64,000 nt of DNA from Paulinella micropora (taxonomy: Eukaryota; Cercozoa; Imbricatea; Euglyphida; Paulinellidae). The notes below the pieces were generated by a model. The model was not told the origin of the DNA, ran no database searches, and saw nothing but the letters and a program-made list of their open reading frames with translations. Numbering within the stretch: the stretch's first letter is position 1; each line of letters opens with the position of its first letter. Of this stretch, positions 51,950 through 62,740 are shown piece after piece. A program made the position numbers and the translations under genes. The stretch lies in the NCBI GenBank assembly GCA_019918135.1, contig WBZZ01001393.1:62001-126000 (forward strand), written 5' to 3'.

Positions 51950-53249
51950 ATAAATGAGTAATGTCCGCCCTGATCAGGAATATTTACCTTGATGTTGTCG
52001 GGCGGCAGCTTGTACAGCTCTTCTACTTCGATTTGCCCCAGCTCTGGATTCTTCTCAATCATCTGGTCGACTGTCAGCCCCGCCAGGCGTCATCGACCTC
52101 GTCGAACTTTGCCTCAGCTGTACGCTTCGCCACATAGGCCACCGGCTTGGCAACATTCACTTTGGGCTTGCGAGGGTCCCGGGGACGGTTATTATTGTTC
52201 GTATTGCGAGGTGGGCTGGTGCGTTTGCCGTTCGTAGGCGTACGCGACTTCATTTTGTTGTTGTTGTTGACTCCACGTTGAGTCGGCCCCCTCATCTCGC
52301 ATTCACCACCAGTGTGAGTTGGCCTGTTGGAGCACTCGGGCCTAAGGCACCGAACACGGCAATTCTTCACAATATGATTTGGCTTGCGACAATTAAAGCA
52401 GACTTTGCTATCCCTAGCAAGAAAAACTGAAACGGATTGAGTTGAAGCACCCGTTTTTCGCTTAGGCTGTGACACTTCTGCCGCTTGCGCCATTTCCTGA
52501 ATGCGTGCACACAGTTCATTGTAAGTAGGTTTTTGAGCATCGGGTTTTGACTAATAAAGTGGTCCACCTACATCTCCCACTAATAAATGTTTTGCTTCGT
52601 TTATCCATTGCAACGTAGCGACACACTTAAATTGATCCGGGAAGTCGAGGTGACGTTGAGCTAGCTTTTCATATCTATGCGCCTGGCGTTCTATCCAGTC
52701 CTCTAGCTTCGTCTTCTCTGTTATCTTATCCATGAACATCTCTTGCAGTAGCTTGTGGTTGGAGACAGGTCCAATCAATGCATACTTCTCACTCAACCTC
52801 GCCCACATCTCTCTGGGGTGATTACCTGCCCTCCTTATCGTTAACATCGCTGGGTGGCCCTGCAAAGCATTAGCCAAGTAAGAACGTAACTTAACTATGC
52901 ACGATAGTCTGACCTTCTCCGGTAGACACTGTTCCAAGTCTTCAAATGTGAAGTTGGGTCCCAAGGCGTCGATTGCGCCTTCTGCTCCTCCAGAGGCGCC
53001 GACCTGTTTCTCATCGGTTGCCTTCTTCAGCTCCGCTGCAGTCGACGAAATGTAGGTCTTCAGCTCTTCGAGAGGCATCGGACCATGCGCGTCTGCAATA
53101 AAAATCAGAAATTTAGGGTCAACACCCTCCACGAACTGCAAGAATGCCCATCTCCATTCATCATACGCAGAGGCGGGCTTACTTGGCAAGCGTGGGCAAC
53201 TCAACGCAACCTGCGTTCGCTCATAACCAGACGGGTTGTAATAATCCAT
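51950..53249 (-). pseudogene. element F Gag
   Basis: Start at 53249 (MDYYNPSGYERTQVALSCPRLP). Main frame to 52551: EWRWAFLQFVEGVDPKFLIF, CLPEKVRLSCIVKLRSYLAN, RRAGNHPREMWARLSEKYAL, QAHRYEKLAQRHLDFPDQF. After frame changes, 52074-52493 carries CFNCRKPNHIVKNC and CLRPECSNRPTHTGGEC knuckles and a basic Asn/Arg stretch; 51874-52062 continues with ELGQIEVEELYKLPPDNIKV. At least two frame breaks. Confidence 0.75.
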
Positions 53250-53299
53250 CGAGACGATGTGTATTACTGGCAAGGTTCTTCTCAGGATCAATAAAAACA

Positions 53300-53650
53300 C
53301 TTTAATGAGAACGAACTGAATGTGGTATGAAACAAATCATGCTGATCACATGATAACATGTGATAATCTAATCTAGAATGTCTAGCAAACCAATATATGA
53401 CTGTAATAATGACCATGGTGCAACTGTATCACAGTCAACTGTGGTCATTATTCTCGATTCATGTGATACTTGGAAAGATCGGTGCGGGGAAGCAATCTAT
53501 GTGACAAATTGGCAATATTGCTGTGATTTATGGTAATAAACGGCAAAATATATGCAATCATCCGTTACCGGTAATATTGGCATTACATGAGAATAAATGG
53601 TAAAATATAGGCAATTGCGAGTTCCAGCGTCAGTAAAAAGATAAGACGGA
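53300..53650 (-). repeat. LTR and leader of element F
   Basis: Non-coding, AT-rich; shares TTGTTCTCATTAAA-type sequence near its Gag side with the equivalent place of F2 (about 59222-59236). Contains a strong inverted repeat, AATAATGACCA (about 53409-53419) with TGGTCATTATT (about 53442-53452). Boundaries approximate. Confidence 0.5.
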
Positions 53651-53675
53651 ATATTCCGGATATTACGTTCTTACA

Positions 53676-54448
53676 TATTATCATATTTTCATATCTACAC
53701 TACTTCGGATTTCCCTCATATCTGTATTAAATACATCAGTAATTGTTATAGTAATTACGGTAAATAATATTTGATTTGATCAACTCTGAATAATGTTTTC
53801 CATGTCATTACCTGTATTTTACCACTTTACATTTCCAATTTCCAATAATCTACAAATTACGTTTAACGTATAAACCGGTGTGATTAACTAAGTCCAACAG
53901 CTTCACCTCCCTGAACTGACCAAGCTTGGTACCTTTGCCTTATATCACATGTCTTGATCAACAGTTGGTCCCGTAACTCATATAGGCAATAGACAACCTA
54001 GCAAGCACGCTCCCAAAGAGGCACGGGGTCAGTTCAGAGAGCGGTTTCTACACCCTTGTTGATCTCATCATGATTAAACTACTGATTAGGTATTGAAGTA
54101 CTTTCTGAAGTCTCTGACGACTAGATCATCCGTATGTGCCTTATCTTTGATTAAGTGGAAACATAGTCATGGCAGGTCATGAGCCAGCCATTACTAAGCT
54201 AACGCTTAAGGTCCCCCGCCTCCCAACTCACGTCTCTCGAAGCATCGATGACACGCCTACGAGTTCGACAACTTCCGCTGGAGCACGCTACAGTTTTGCG
54301 AGGGAGTGGACCAAGGTTCCTGATCTTCCTGCGAGATGTCAACTCGCCGCTGACAAACGCTGAGCTGAAGCTGATAATTACGCCTGACGCTGCCCCTGCC
54401 CTACCAGCGGTAGACCCTCACGCTGACACGAGACTAGCTCTTTTTGCG
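53676..54448 (+). pseudogene. element A3: LTR and Gag start, truncated
   Basis: 53676-54168 is the plus-strand copy of the A1 LTR and leader. Gag begins at 54169 (MAGHEPAITKLTLKVPRLP) and passes through the same frame change as A1 into FLRDVNSPLTNAELKL (54300-54390). It is cut at about 54448 where C2 begins in the opposite orientation. Confidence 0.75.
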
Positions 54449-55820
54449 CTAGTAGCTGCCCTTCCGACATTCCCATCAGTAGCCCCTGCTCCCACCTTTC
54501 TGGCACGACCACCACTCGACCCCTCGTCCCCAACGACCACCAGCTCCACAACCCCAGCTTCGTCAGTTGGAACACCATCACGTGCAGAAAACACTTCCGG
54601 TCCGTCCGCCACGTCTTTCACTACGCACCCCTCTTCCCTGGTATCATTTTTATCTTCACCAGTTACCACTTCCAGCAATTTGTCTAACAGTCGCTGTTCA
54701 CTTGCAGTAAAAAATGCACCGGGTTTTTCGCCCTTTTCGGCCCCCTTCTCTCGAACTGGGTTGGCAGTTTGGAAGCTGTGTTGCAGTGACGATGCCATTT
54801 TGCCCCGTGGGTAGAGAGTAGGCCAGCCATGTACAGTAGAGTCCCTGACGACCATGTCCGCCGTCGTCACCAGCTTACCTTTGTAGTAACTCCACACCTT
54901 ATAGGCTGACTCCTCTGAGCTCACCCCCATGAACACTCCTGGCACTCCCTTCTCTTGGCCCTTCTTGCCACCCTTGTAGTACACACATAAGCACCCAAAA
55001 GGCTTCAGGATGGAGAAGGGTGGAGCTGGCCTCTTGTAGAACATCTCGTGCCTCGTCATCTTTGCCCCTGCTCTCGCTTGCATGTTGATGAGAAAGATAG
55101 CATAGTCGACCGCCAGAGGCAAGAAGTAGACAGGCACACTCCTCGCGGTTAGCAACGTAGCTGCCAATGAGAAAACAATGTGAATCCCTGCCTCAGCATA
55201 CGCATCCTTATTAGGTCCGCACGAACGGGTAACCGGGGCTCAATCCCCTCACTTCTGAGGAAATCTTTTACCGCATTCGAGATCCACTCTTTGTCCATCC
55301 GGAACTGTTTCATGTCGTTCCCCGTCTGGGTCTTCGACCACACCCTCACAGCAGCCAGCTGCTTGACAGGAATGTCTGATGCCCTCGTGTGGTTCCAATG
55401 CCCTTTCAGGTATCCAGACACGTTCTCCACAAACAACAGGCAATACGGCGTGTTGCCGTACAACGGAAACGATATACGACCGGTGCCATCTGCACTCCAG
55501 TCCTCTCCCGTCTTTGCACATAGCGTTAGCGACGCCCCCTCAAATGACGAGTGCTTAGTAATCTTAGTGGTAGAACAGGCCAAGCAATCACACCTCAGGG
55601 TAGACGCCTTTCCCTTCGGTGTCAGCCCATTTTGCTTCAGGAACTGACGTGCCATCGTCTCCCCGAAGTGAAATATGCCATTTATCTCACTCATGTCCAC
55701 CGTAGTACTTGGTTTCATGCTGGTAGACCAAAACGCAGTGTTGCATTGGGGAACGGTGAGCATTCCTTCTTCTCTTTCCTCCATCCAGGTGGGTTCGCCG
55801 TGTGAAATCGGTATTGACAC
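54449..55820 (-). pseudogene. element C2 integrase
   Basis: Same frames as in C: 55149-55820 with the zinc part and first two Asp regions, then 54418-55167 with LKPFGCLCVYY and GVFMGVSSEESAYKVW. The frame break near 55230 is the same as in C (21150). RT and RNase H are missing. Confidence 0.8.
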
Positions 55821-55899
55821 GTATCAGCATCGAAGCTCCCAGTCAAAATCTTTTCGCATGCCTCTACCACAACCTTCTTCCTCATCACGAAGAATTCGT

Positions 55900-57546
55900 C
55901 ATCTTGCATTACTATTGTGTAACCCGTTCGCTATAGGCGACCAGATGAGAATAGCGTACGATCAAGGGTAGGTAAGATGTAGGTCTCCCCCATCTCCACC
56001 TCCTGCTGCCCACCTTCTCCATTCATGCCTGTAAACGACGTATCTCCCATCGCCACAGTTTTGATGAGCCCAGAGATCCCTCTCACTGCCACCCCCTCCT
56101 CCTGTCCAATCTTGCTTAGGGCGTCTTCTATCGGAACCATGTGATGCGACGACCCGCAGTCAAGATAGACTTCATACAGGTCCTGCCCGCCCATTACTCC
56201 ATCTTCAAACGCCATGTGAGCTGTAGGTCCCTTGTCTTCTTCGTAGAGGTACCTACCCCATCGCGATGCAGCCCTCCTTCTTGCATAGACCTCCCTTCCT
56301 CGGTCATTTCCACATCACCATCTTGTGCATTGTCGCTAACCACCTGCGTAGGCGGCGTGTTTGGTGGCTTCTTTTCATCATCCATCACATTCCGGGGTAC
56401 TGGATCACCTCCACCGCCCTCTAGTGTGATGACCGTTCGCTCCTCTTCCCATCGTCCAACTCGTCTTTCACTGTAAGCCGACTCCCCCTGTCCTGCAATC
56501 ACATCACTAGTGCCACCACTTCGACCCATTGTCGTAGCTGATGTGTTTAGCCCAGCACGTCGTTGCGCCAACGCCTGCTCTGTAGCCGCCTCAATCGAAG
56601 ACAGTTGATATACCCAGGGGAAGTAACGTTCTTTGGCACGTAGCAACACCCGTTCCGGTTCCGAGGTCACATGCCTCTTCGCCTCTTGCAGTATGTCCCA
56701 GCTCGCCTGTACATACTCGTTTGCTTCTTTGGGCGGGCCCATCAGCAGCAAGATGTCGTTGTACCTCGGTTGTAGCGCCATAGCACTCTCCCCCACGTCC
56801 GGTCTGACGGTACAATACCTCAGCAGCCTTCTGTAGGCCACATCCCCTCTTCGTCTCGTTTCATTCAGACTATGAGGTCCCAACCCCCGAGGCTCGCGGC
56901 CACTCTCGACGACTTTAGCCCAGTCTTCCTTGCCTTCGTTCTGCGTCCATTTGCAGAAATCCTTGTGGGCTGGGTAGTCGATTCTCTGGCACTCTCTATC
57001 GCAGTACGCCACCATTTTGCATCTAGAGCACATCTTGGGCTTGGCAGGCTGCGTGACACTACACGCTTCACATCCCAAGGGTACCGGCGTGTCTTTGCCA
57101 CAGGGTTCAGCCCCCGACAGTCCACTAGCCCAGTGCTCCCATTCGTCCGGAGAGATGCGGAGATTGTAGTACCACTTCCACCAATGCAGCTCCGCCAGGG
57201 GAGCATTGTTGAACACCGTAAAGAAGTCGGCCACGTTCACCGTCCCATTGCTTTGGTTCCCTTCAGCCTCGCTCTCCGGTGGTGCCACAAAAACGAACCT
57301 CGTCTCATTCTGAGCCATAAATGCATACCCACATGTCTTCTCACCCTTCTTAGGTATCACCCGCAGTCCCGAACCATCCGCCGCCGGAGCCAGGTACTCC
57401 TCCTCACCCACTGCATATCTTGGAACAGGATCAACCATCGTTGCTCGCCTTTGACGTCTTAGATCAAACGTCATACACGACACGGCCGCGGCGGGGGGGT
57501 TCTTCGGGGCACCGTCCTTGATCTCTCCCTCCATTTGCAGCGACAT
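55900..57546 (-). pseudogene. element C2 MYND segment and protease
   Basis: 56194-57546 is 450 codons: W-rich block, MYND finger (CSRCKMVAYCDRECQRIDY, HKDFC), Ser/Thr linker, and DNAQDGDVEMTEEG across the empty Polinton site. After a frame change near 56240 the protease active site YLDCGSSHHMVP is read (55931-56215). Overlaps Gag by 83 bases in +1. Confidence 0.8.
56317..56322 (+). other. unoccupied Polinton target site
   Basis: A single ACCATC between CCACATC-side and TTGTGCATTG-side flanks that are split by the Polinton in element C. It serves as internal control for the insertion boundaries. Confidence 0.9.
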
Positions 57547-58594
57547 CTTTCTTCGGTTTTTCTTCCTTAGGAATTTTCTTGCGGTACCTGTCCTTGAGCG
57601 TTGGGCACGACTTGCCTACATGCTCGTGCCCAGGTATGCGACACTTCTCCATGCACCTGAAGTACTTGTGGCCTTTTGAACAGTTGTAGCACTCCAGCTT
57701 CTGCCTATCGCTCTTGCCGCCCTTATGCCCCTTGTCGCTCTTGCCACCTTTCGCTTGCCCGTTCGCCCACATCGCCGCCTCCTCTTTGGTAGCAATCCTC
57801 TGCTCTTCATTAGCGATGACTCTCCTTTCGAAGGCCGCTTCGAAGTCGTCCCACTCCAGCGATGGATTGGTAACTTGCGCATCCAAGAACGGCTTCCACA
57901 AATGCTTCTCTGCACACTTTGCCAGGGCGGTCTTCACGAACTGCATCTGCAGTGTGACACTGACCGGTTCACCATGATCTTCTAGGAACTCACAATGACT
58001 CATGAAGTCCCTCAGCTGTGCCATCATATCATCTTTAGCATTAAATTGCCAGTTGCTTACGATGCTGCTCCTTTTCTGCTTTTGGTGGGCCGCATTCCCT
58101 TGGTAGCGTTGACGCAGGATGCCGACGAGCTCCTCCGGTCGCAGCGCAGGCTCTCTGACCAAGTGTCGGACAATCCTCTCCGCCGGCGATCCGTACTCTA
58201 GCGCTTTGTACAACCACATGAAGATCTGCGCCCTTCTGGCTATGATCTTCCGTCGCTGTTGCATGGTCAAATTAATGCCATCTCCTGCCCCCGCTCCAGC
58301 TTTTGCGTCCGCAGGAGCCTTTGCCTCCCTCGCCTTAGCCTCTCTCTTGTTCTCCTTCCGGTCCCCGTAAGCCGCATCCGGTGCTCCCGCCGCAGGCTCA
58401 GCTTCAATCTCGGACCGCCATCTCAGAACATCAGCCAAAGGCGCGACATATTCCCAGCATTCGACCGAGGACAAATCCGCCCTTACCTGCGCAAACCAGT
58501 CATCCCAGCTTCTCCCCTTAATACCATCGACGAATGCAGGCGCCTTGCCTTGCAGGATCACAGTCGCCGCATCCTTCGTCGCAGAAGCACTCAT
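57464..58594 (-). CDS. element C2 Gag
   Basis: Same Gag as in element C (start MSASATKD at 58594), with only a few substitutions, for example a Trp for Cys in AAMWANGQ. Core and C-terminal knuckle (CYNCSKGHKYFRCMEKC) are kept. Complete frame. Confidence 0.8.
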   Translation of the reverse strand: MSASATKDAATVILQGKAPAFVDGIKGRSWDDWFAQVRADLSSVECWEYVAPLADVLRWRSEIEAEPAAGAPDAAYGDRKENKREAKAREAKAPADAKAGAGAGDGINLTMQQRRKIIARRAQIFMWLYKALEYGSPAERIVRHLVREPALRPEELVGILRQRYQGNAAHQKQKRSSIVSNWQFNAKDDMMAQLRDFMSHCEFLEDHGEPVSVTLQMQFVKTALAKCAEKHLWKPFLDAQVTNPSLEWDDFEAAFERRVIANEEQRIATKEEAAMWANGQAKGGKSDKGHKGGKSDRQKLECYNCSKGHKYFRCMEKCRIPGHEHVGKSCPTLKDRYRKKIPKEEKPKKDVAANGGRDQGRCPEEPPRRGRVVYDV

Positions 58595-58642
58595 AACCCA
58601 ATGTATTAATAAATCCGGTAGCTTAGTTGACAGAGGCCGGGT

Positions 58643-58891
58643 TGAAGACCGGGACACTTTGGTAGTTCGCAGTTGAACAGATTGTGAGAGATTTACTGAG
58701 TAAAATTATTACCGCCAAACTGAAGGCGGCAAAACCATAACATGTGACTGGCTGACAATGCCAAATTCATTAATTAGGTCAGTCGTAAATAATAGGTAAA
58801 TCAGTCCTATCGACATATAATAAATGACGTAACTGTCATAATATCACAAGTAACTGCTGTCAGAAATTATTCTAACCGTTATTGTAATGTA
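58643..58891 (-). repeat. 5' LTR of element C2
   Basis: Copy of the element C LTR (45343-45591), with a short extra ATA near 58840. The end at about 58891 is defined by loss of similarity to C. Confidence 0.85.
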
Positions 58892-59300
58892 TAGTATCTT
58901 ACCGCTATATGAACTCGATTGCTGAATTACAATTTACCGGAAATTAACCATTTTTACCGTTAGTTTATTCCGGACCGGCAGGTAGATTAATGCCGTTGAG
59001 ATTTAACGATTTCCCTTTTATTGCCATTATTTACGGTAGATAGGATTATATCTATGGGCGAGATAAACGGACAGCTGAAGTGATTTTGCAGTCAGACAAT
59101 AATGACAGGACACAGTCATTTGTAGACACTGAATTCAGTCATTTGTTAGAGTTCTAGAAATTCCTTTCACGTGACAAATCACATGATCGAAGCATATGAT
59201 TTGTTACAACTTTAGTCAAGAGTTTGTTCTCATTAAATTCGTTTTGACATTTATTCGAAGGGTAATCTAGAGAGGATTATTGATAGCGTTCCGGAGGAGA
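58892..59300 (+). repeat. LTR-like and leader sequence of element F2
   Basis: AT-rich, no gene. The part next to Gag (about 59180-59260) resembles the matching part of element F's LTR and leader. Outer edge adjoins the C2 LTR. Confidence 0.45.
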
Positions 59301-61112
59301 ATGGCTACAACAGGTTATGAGAGAGCGCAAGTTGCCCTCAAATGCGCACGCCTGCCCGCTAAGCCATTTGCCACTTTCGATGACTGGCGTTGGTCGTTTT
59401 TGCAGTTTGTAGAAGGAATAGATCATAAGTTTTTGGTGTTCCTTGCAGATGATAACGCACCCCTGACGCTCACCGAGTTGAAGGCCTACATTACCCATCT
59501 GAAGTCAACATTAAGAAGAGTAGAGAGGGACTAGAGGCCGCGAATCCACTGACGGAGATCGAGGAGCAGAGGGCTGCAGTCGACGCGCTTGCTGCTGGCT
59601 TCGGCTATGAGAATTTGGAAGCATGCTTGCCGGAGAAGGTTAGGCTGCAATGTCAAGTGCGATTACGATCATTTCTATCTGATGCACTGCAGGGGCACTC
59701 AGCATTGCTTACCTTGCGTCGTGCAGGTAATCACCCTAGTGAGATGTGGGCGAGATCGAATGAGAAGTATGCCATGTGGTGCCTATTTCTAATCACAAGT
59801 TGTTACAGGAATTATTTACTGCTAGGATAGGGCCATCCACCACGTAGAGGAGTGGATAGAGAGACAAGCGCATAGATACGAGAAATTAGCACAGCGAAAT
59901 TTGCCATTCCCAGATCAGTTCAAGTGTGTGGCAACACTTCAATGGCTTAAGGACTCTAAACATGCTGTCTTAGGCGACGCTGGCAACTCGCTGTACTGGA
60001 GTAAGGCCGACGCGGACAAACCGGACCATGAAGGTCTCTGCGCTAGAATGGATGAGCTTTTACAAGCAGCAGAGATAAGTAAGCCTAAGAAAACGACCTC
60101 GAGCGACAAACAGACAGCTACTATGTTGCTTGCAGGCGATCGTGCGAAGCCGAAGGCTGAGGAGAAGACGACCAAAAGGTGTTTCAATTGCAGATGGGAT
60201 CACCTTATTAAGGATTGTCGTGTCCGGTGTCTTAGACCTGAGTGTGTTAATAAGCCGACGCACTCGGGAAATGAATGCAAGATTCGAGGTCCTGTCAACA
60301 ACAGAAATGAATTCAACGCGGGCGGGCGGAACCGCAACCGGCGAGCATCTAATGGACGCAACGGACGAGGGGCACGGCCCAACAACAACGACAGAAACAG
60401 TAATCGTGTTAATAACATGCGACATGCTGCCAACGTGGCGAGAGAAATGAAAGCAGCGGTCCATGACGAAGTGGACGACGCCTGGGTAGGCATGGCCGTC
60501 GATGGCGAGGTCGACCTCAACAACTTGCCACCCCTGATGGAGATCGATAAGGGCAAGACATTTCCTGTCTTGACTCGCAAGCCCTACGCCGGAAACTTCG
60601 AAAAAGTAGCAGGAGTTAAGAGACCGGTCAACAACGAAGGCAGCAACGCTAACGCGCATCAAGGAGCGCAAAAGAAACCGAAGGCCGCCGACAACGAACC
60701 ACCCAAACAGCGATTGGAGAACTGCGCGCACATGGTTATCAACGGGGCGTGTGCCTTCCGGGACTGCCCGCTGATCATGAAGGACGACCCCAACAAAGGC
60801 GCAGCAGAAGCGGGAGCCAAGTCGGTGGGTGACAACCGCAAACCTCCCGAGAACGATCTGTACGGCAAGGTAATGGATGGTGCGGTTCGGCGCGACACCA
60901 ACAGAGAAACGACTGAAGAGGTTCAGGTAATAGAATACATCATGGAAAGATTGAGTAGAAGGGTCGACCTGTCTCGTTCGCAAGTAAGCTCATTAATGCT
61001 CATTGTCCAATGCTTGGTAGACCCTGGCGGTGCGTGCAAGAAGGTGACCTCGAAGGAAGTTACGACCACCCAGGTATGGAAACGCACGTTCCGACGCCGC
61101 CACGGGGGGTAA
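59301..61112 (+). pseudogene. element F2 Gag
   Basis: Start MATTGYERAQVALKCARLP at 59301; DWRWSFLQFVEGIDHKFLVF; stop at 59534; next frame CLPEKVRLQCQVRLRSFL; then 59901-61112: PFPDQFKCVATLQWLKDSKH, knuckle CFNCRWDHLIKDC (His-spacing altered), CLRPECVNKPTHSGNEC, basic Asn/Arg stretch and CAHMVINGACAFRDCPLI. Two frame breaks at 59530 and 59830. Same family as F and F3. Confidence 0.75.
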
Positions 61113-62224
61113 GTAATCATTCGATAGGCTTCGTGGGACTCACTGTAGAAGATGAGGAGGTAGCGCACAAAGACTCTGACGATGACGAGATGCGTTTGGA
61201 GTTGCCCCTCCGCTCTCCGGATAGTTTAGTAGATGCCATAGGTGCAGCAATGCCGATAACTGCTACGACGGCGAGAGCCTCCGATGCCCCAACTACTATG
61301 GAGGCAGAGGAGGGTAGTGATAGTGTGCTCACAGAGGATAAGAGTGAGACAAAGACACAAGAAATGGAGAGTTCACTAGTAGCGATAGGAGCAGTGACAC
61401 CACATATGGACTTTCAGTCCTTCACAGCCACCAGGCCTAGAGAGATCCCCTGGTATAGCTTAACACGGGAACAGAAAATAGACGAAAATGATTATCGATC
61501 AAAACTGAATGTGTGGGTGTTTCGTCGTAAGCTGCACAGAAAGACTGTAGACCCGCATGGATTCCCGGTGCCACCGAGACACTGGCCACCAACATGGCGA
61601 TTGGGAGCTCCAACTAGCTATATCGTGCCTAGGGAAGAGCCATGGTACCCTAGCGACGAGGTAAAGAAAGGGATACCATCGTTGTCATGGTTACCACACT
61701 TCACCATCCCATACTCATCTGTATCAATTGAGCATAGAATGACACCGGTGGGCAGACCAGTTTGGCAGCAGAGTAGCAGACCGAAAACCCGTGTACGAGT
61801 TATATTTCCATTAAATATACTTGATAGAGATCAAGTCATTACCACCACTCCCTCATCACATCCAATCATCACCGATGGACCCTGGTTTTGGGCCATCGAC
61901 GTACATTACTGCTTTAGGCATGCTACAGTTACGGAGATGGAATACTGGAGCTTGCGTTTAGGTTTCAACATCACACCTGGCGACTGGCAGACGGCGGTGG
62001 GACGCTGCAAGCTCTGCGCCAACTTTCAACCACCAGGTATTTACCCCGCAGACTTACCACACTCATTACACGAACCACCTGCATCGTGTGAGCGTTGTGA
62101 TAAGACACAAGACTTGATGCATCCCATGAAGAGATGTATGGGATGTAAGTGGGTATGGTCACACAAGTATTTTTGTCAGTTTAGTAAGTATACTAGTAGA
62201 CATTGTCTCCGAATACTTGAATAA
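61113..62224 (+). pseudogene. element F2 connector with HWP block and deleted MYND finger
   Basis: Open from 61010 to 62224. Contains the HWP block (HGFPVPPRHWPPTWRL, IVPREEPWYPS), the Trp-rich block (WFWAIDVHYCFRHATVTEME, SLRLGFNITPGDWQTAVG), then CERCDKTQDL and CMGCKWVW joined directly to SHKYFC. The middle of the MYND finger present in F (YCCKLHQRADW) is missing, about 14 codons, so the finger cannot fold normally. No protease follows; the element ends here. Confidence 0.7.
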
Positions 62225-62740
62225 TCGTTTGCGCTGAGGCACTTTGATCAAAGGTTGAAAGGAAAATAATGAATTTAATCAATGCTTAGAAACCAGTGAC
62301 TGTAACTCAATCAAATTTACCATAAATTTCTAATGAAATAAATACCACAAATTTATACACTGATCTTGTGGTCAGAAATTCAAGTGACGATTCAGTATGG
62401 GCCAACCTTATATTAATTGGTAATTGCTTATGAATAACGGTAGTAATATCGTAACGAATAATAATTATGATGGGCAAATATATAAATGGTAATGAATATG
62501 ATCCGGTCACATATAAATGTTATGTCGTGAAATTGACCATAAAAGGTAACAATATATTTAGTAAATATTATTGCTTACTCTCCCCCTCGGCATAACATGT
62601 ATATATAGATGTATTATATTACTAAAATGATTGGCCATATGAATTTACATGTAAATGAGCGACTTATAATGATGAAGTATGATACATGTTGATGTTACAT
62701 TAACACAAAAAATGAAAAAAATATAAGTCAATTTTATGCA
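62225..62740 (-). other. 3' end region of element G
   Basis: No gene seen; AT-rich. On the minus strand a polypurine tract (reverse complement of CTCTCCCCCTCGG, about 62579-62591) marks the likely start of the G 3' LTR to its left. No second LTR copy is in the window. Confidence 0.5.

Larger units (their letters stand above)
48008..53650 (-). mobile_element. Ty1/copia element F, 3' truncated
   Basis: Minus-strand element with LTR-like sequence at about 53300-53650, Gag, HWP and MYND segment, protease and integrase, but no RT or RNase H, lost at the join near 48010-48130. F2 (58892-62224) and F3 (1295-2170) are relatives. Confidence 0.75.
54449..58891 (-). mobile_element. Ty1/copia element C2 with the empty Polinton site
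   Basis: Second copy of element C, nearly identical over the shared 4.4 kb, with LTR at 58643-58891, Gag, MYND segment, protease and integrase. It is truncated inside the integrase-RT linker at 54449. The sequence at 56300-56340 reads straight through where C carries the Polinton. C2 has 22 bp near 55841-55862 that C lacks. Confidence 0.85.
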
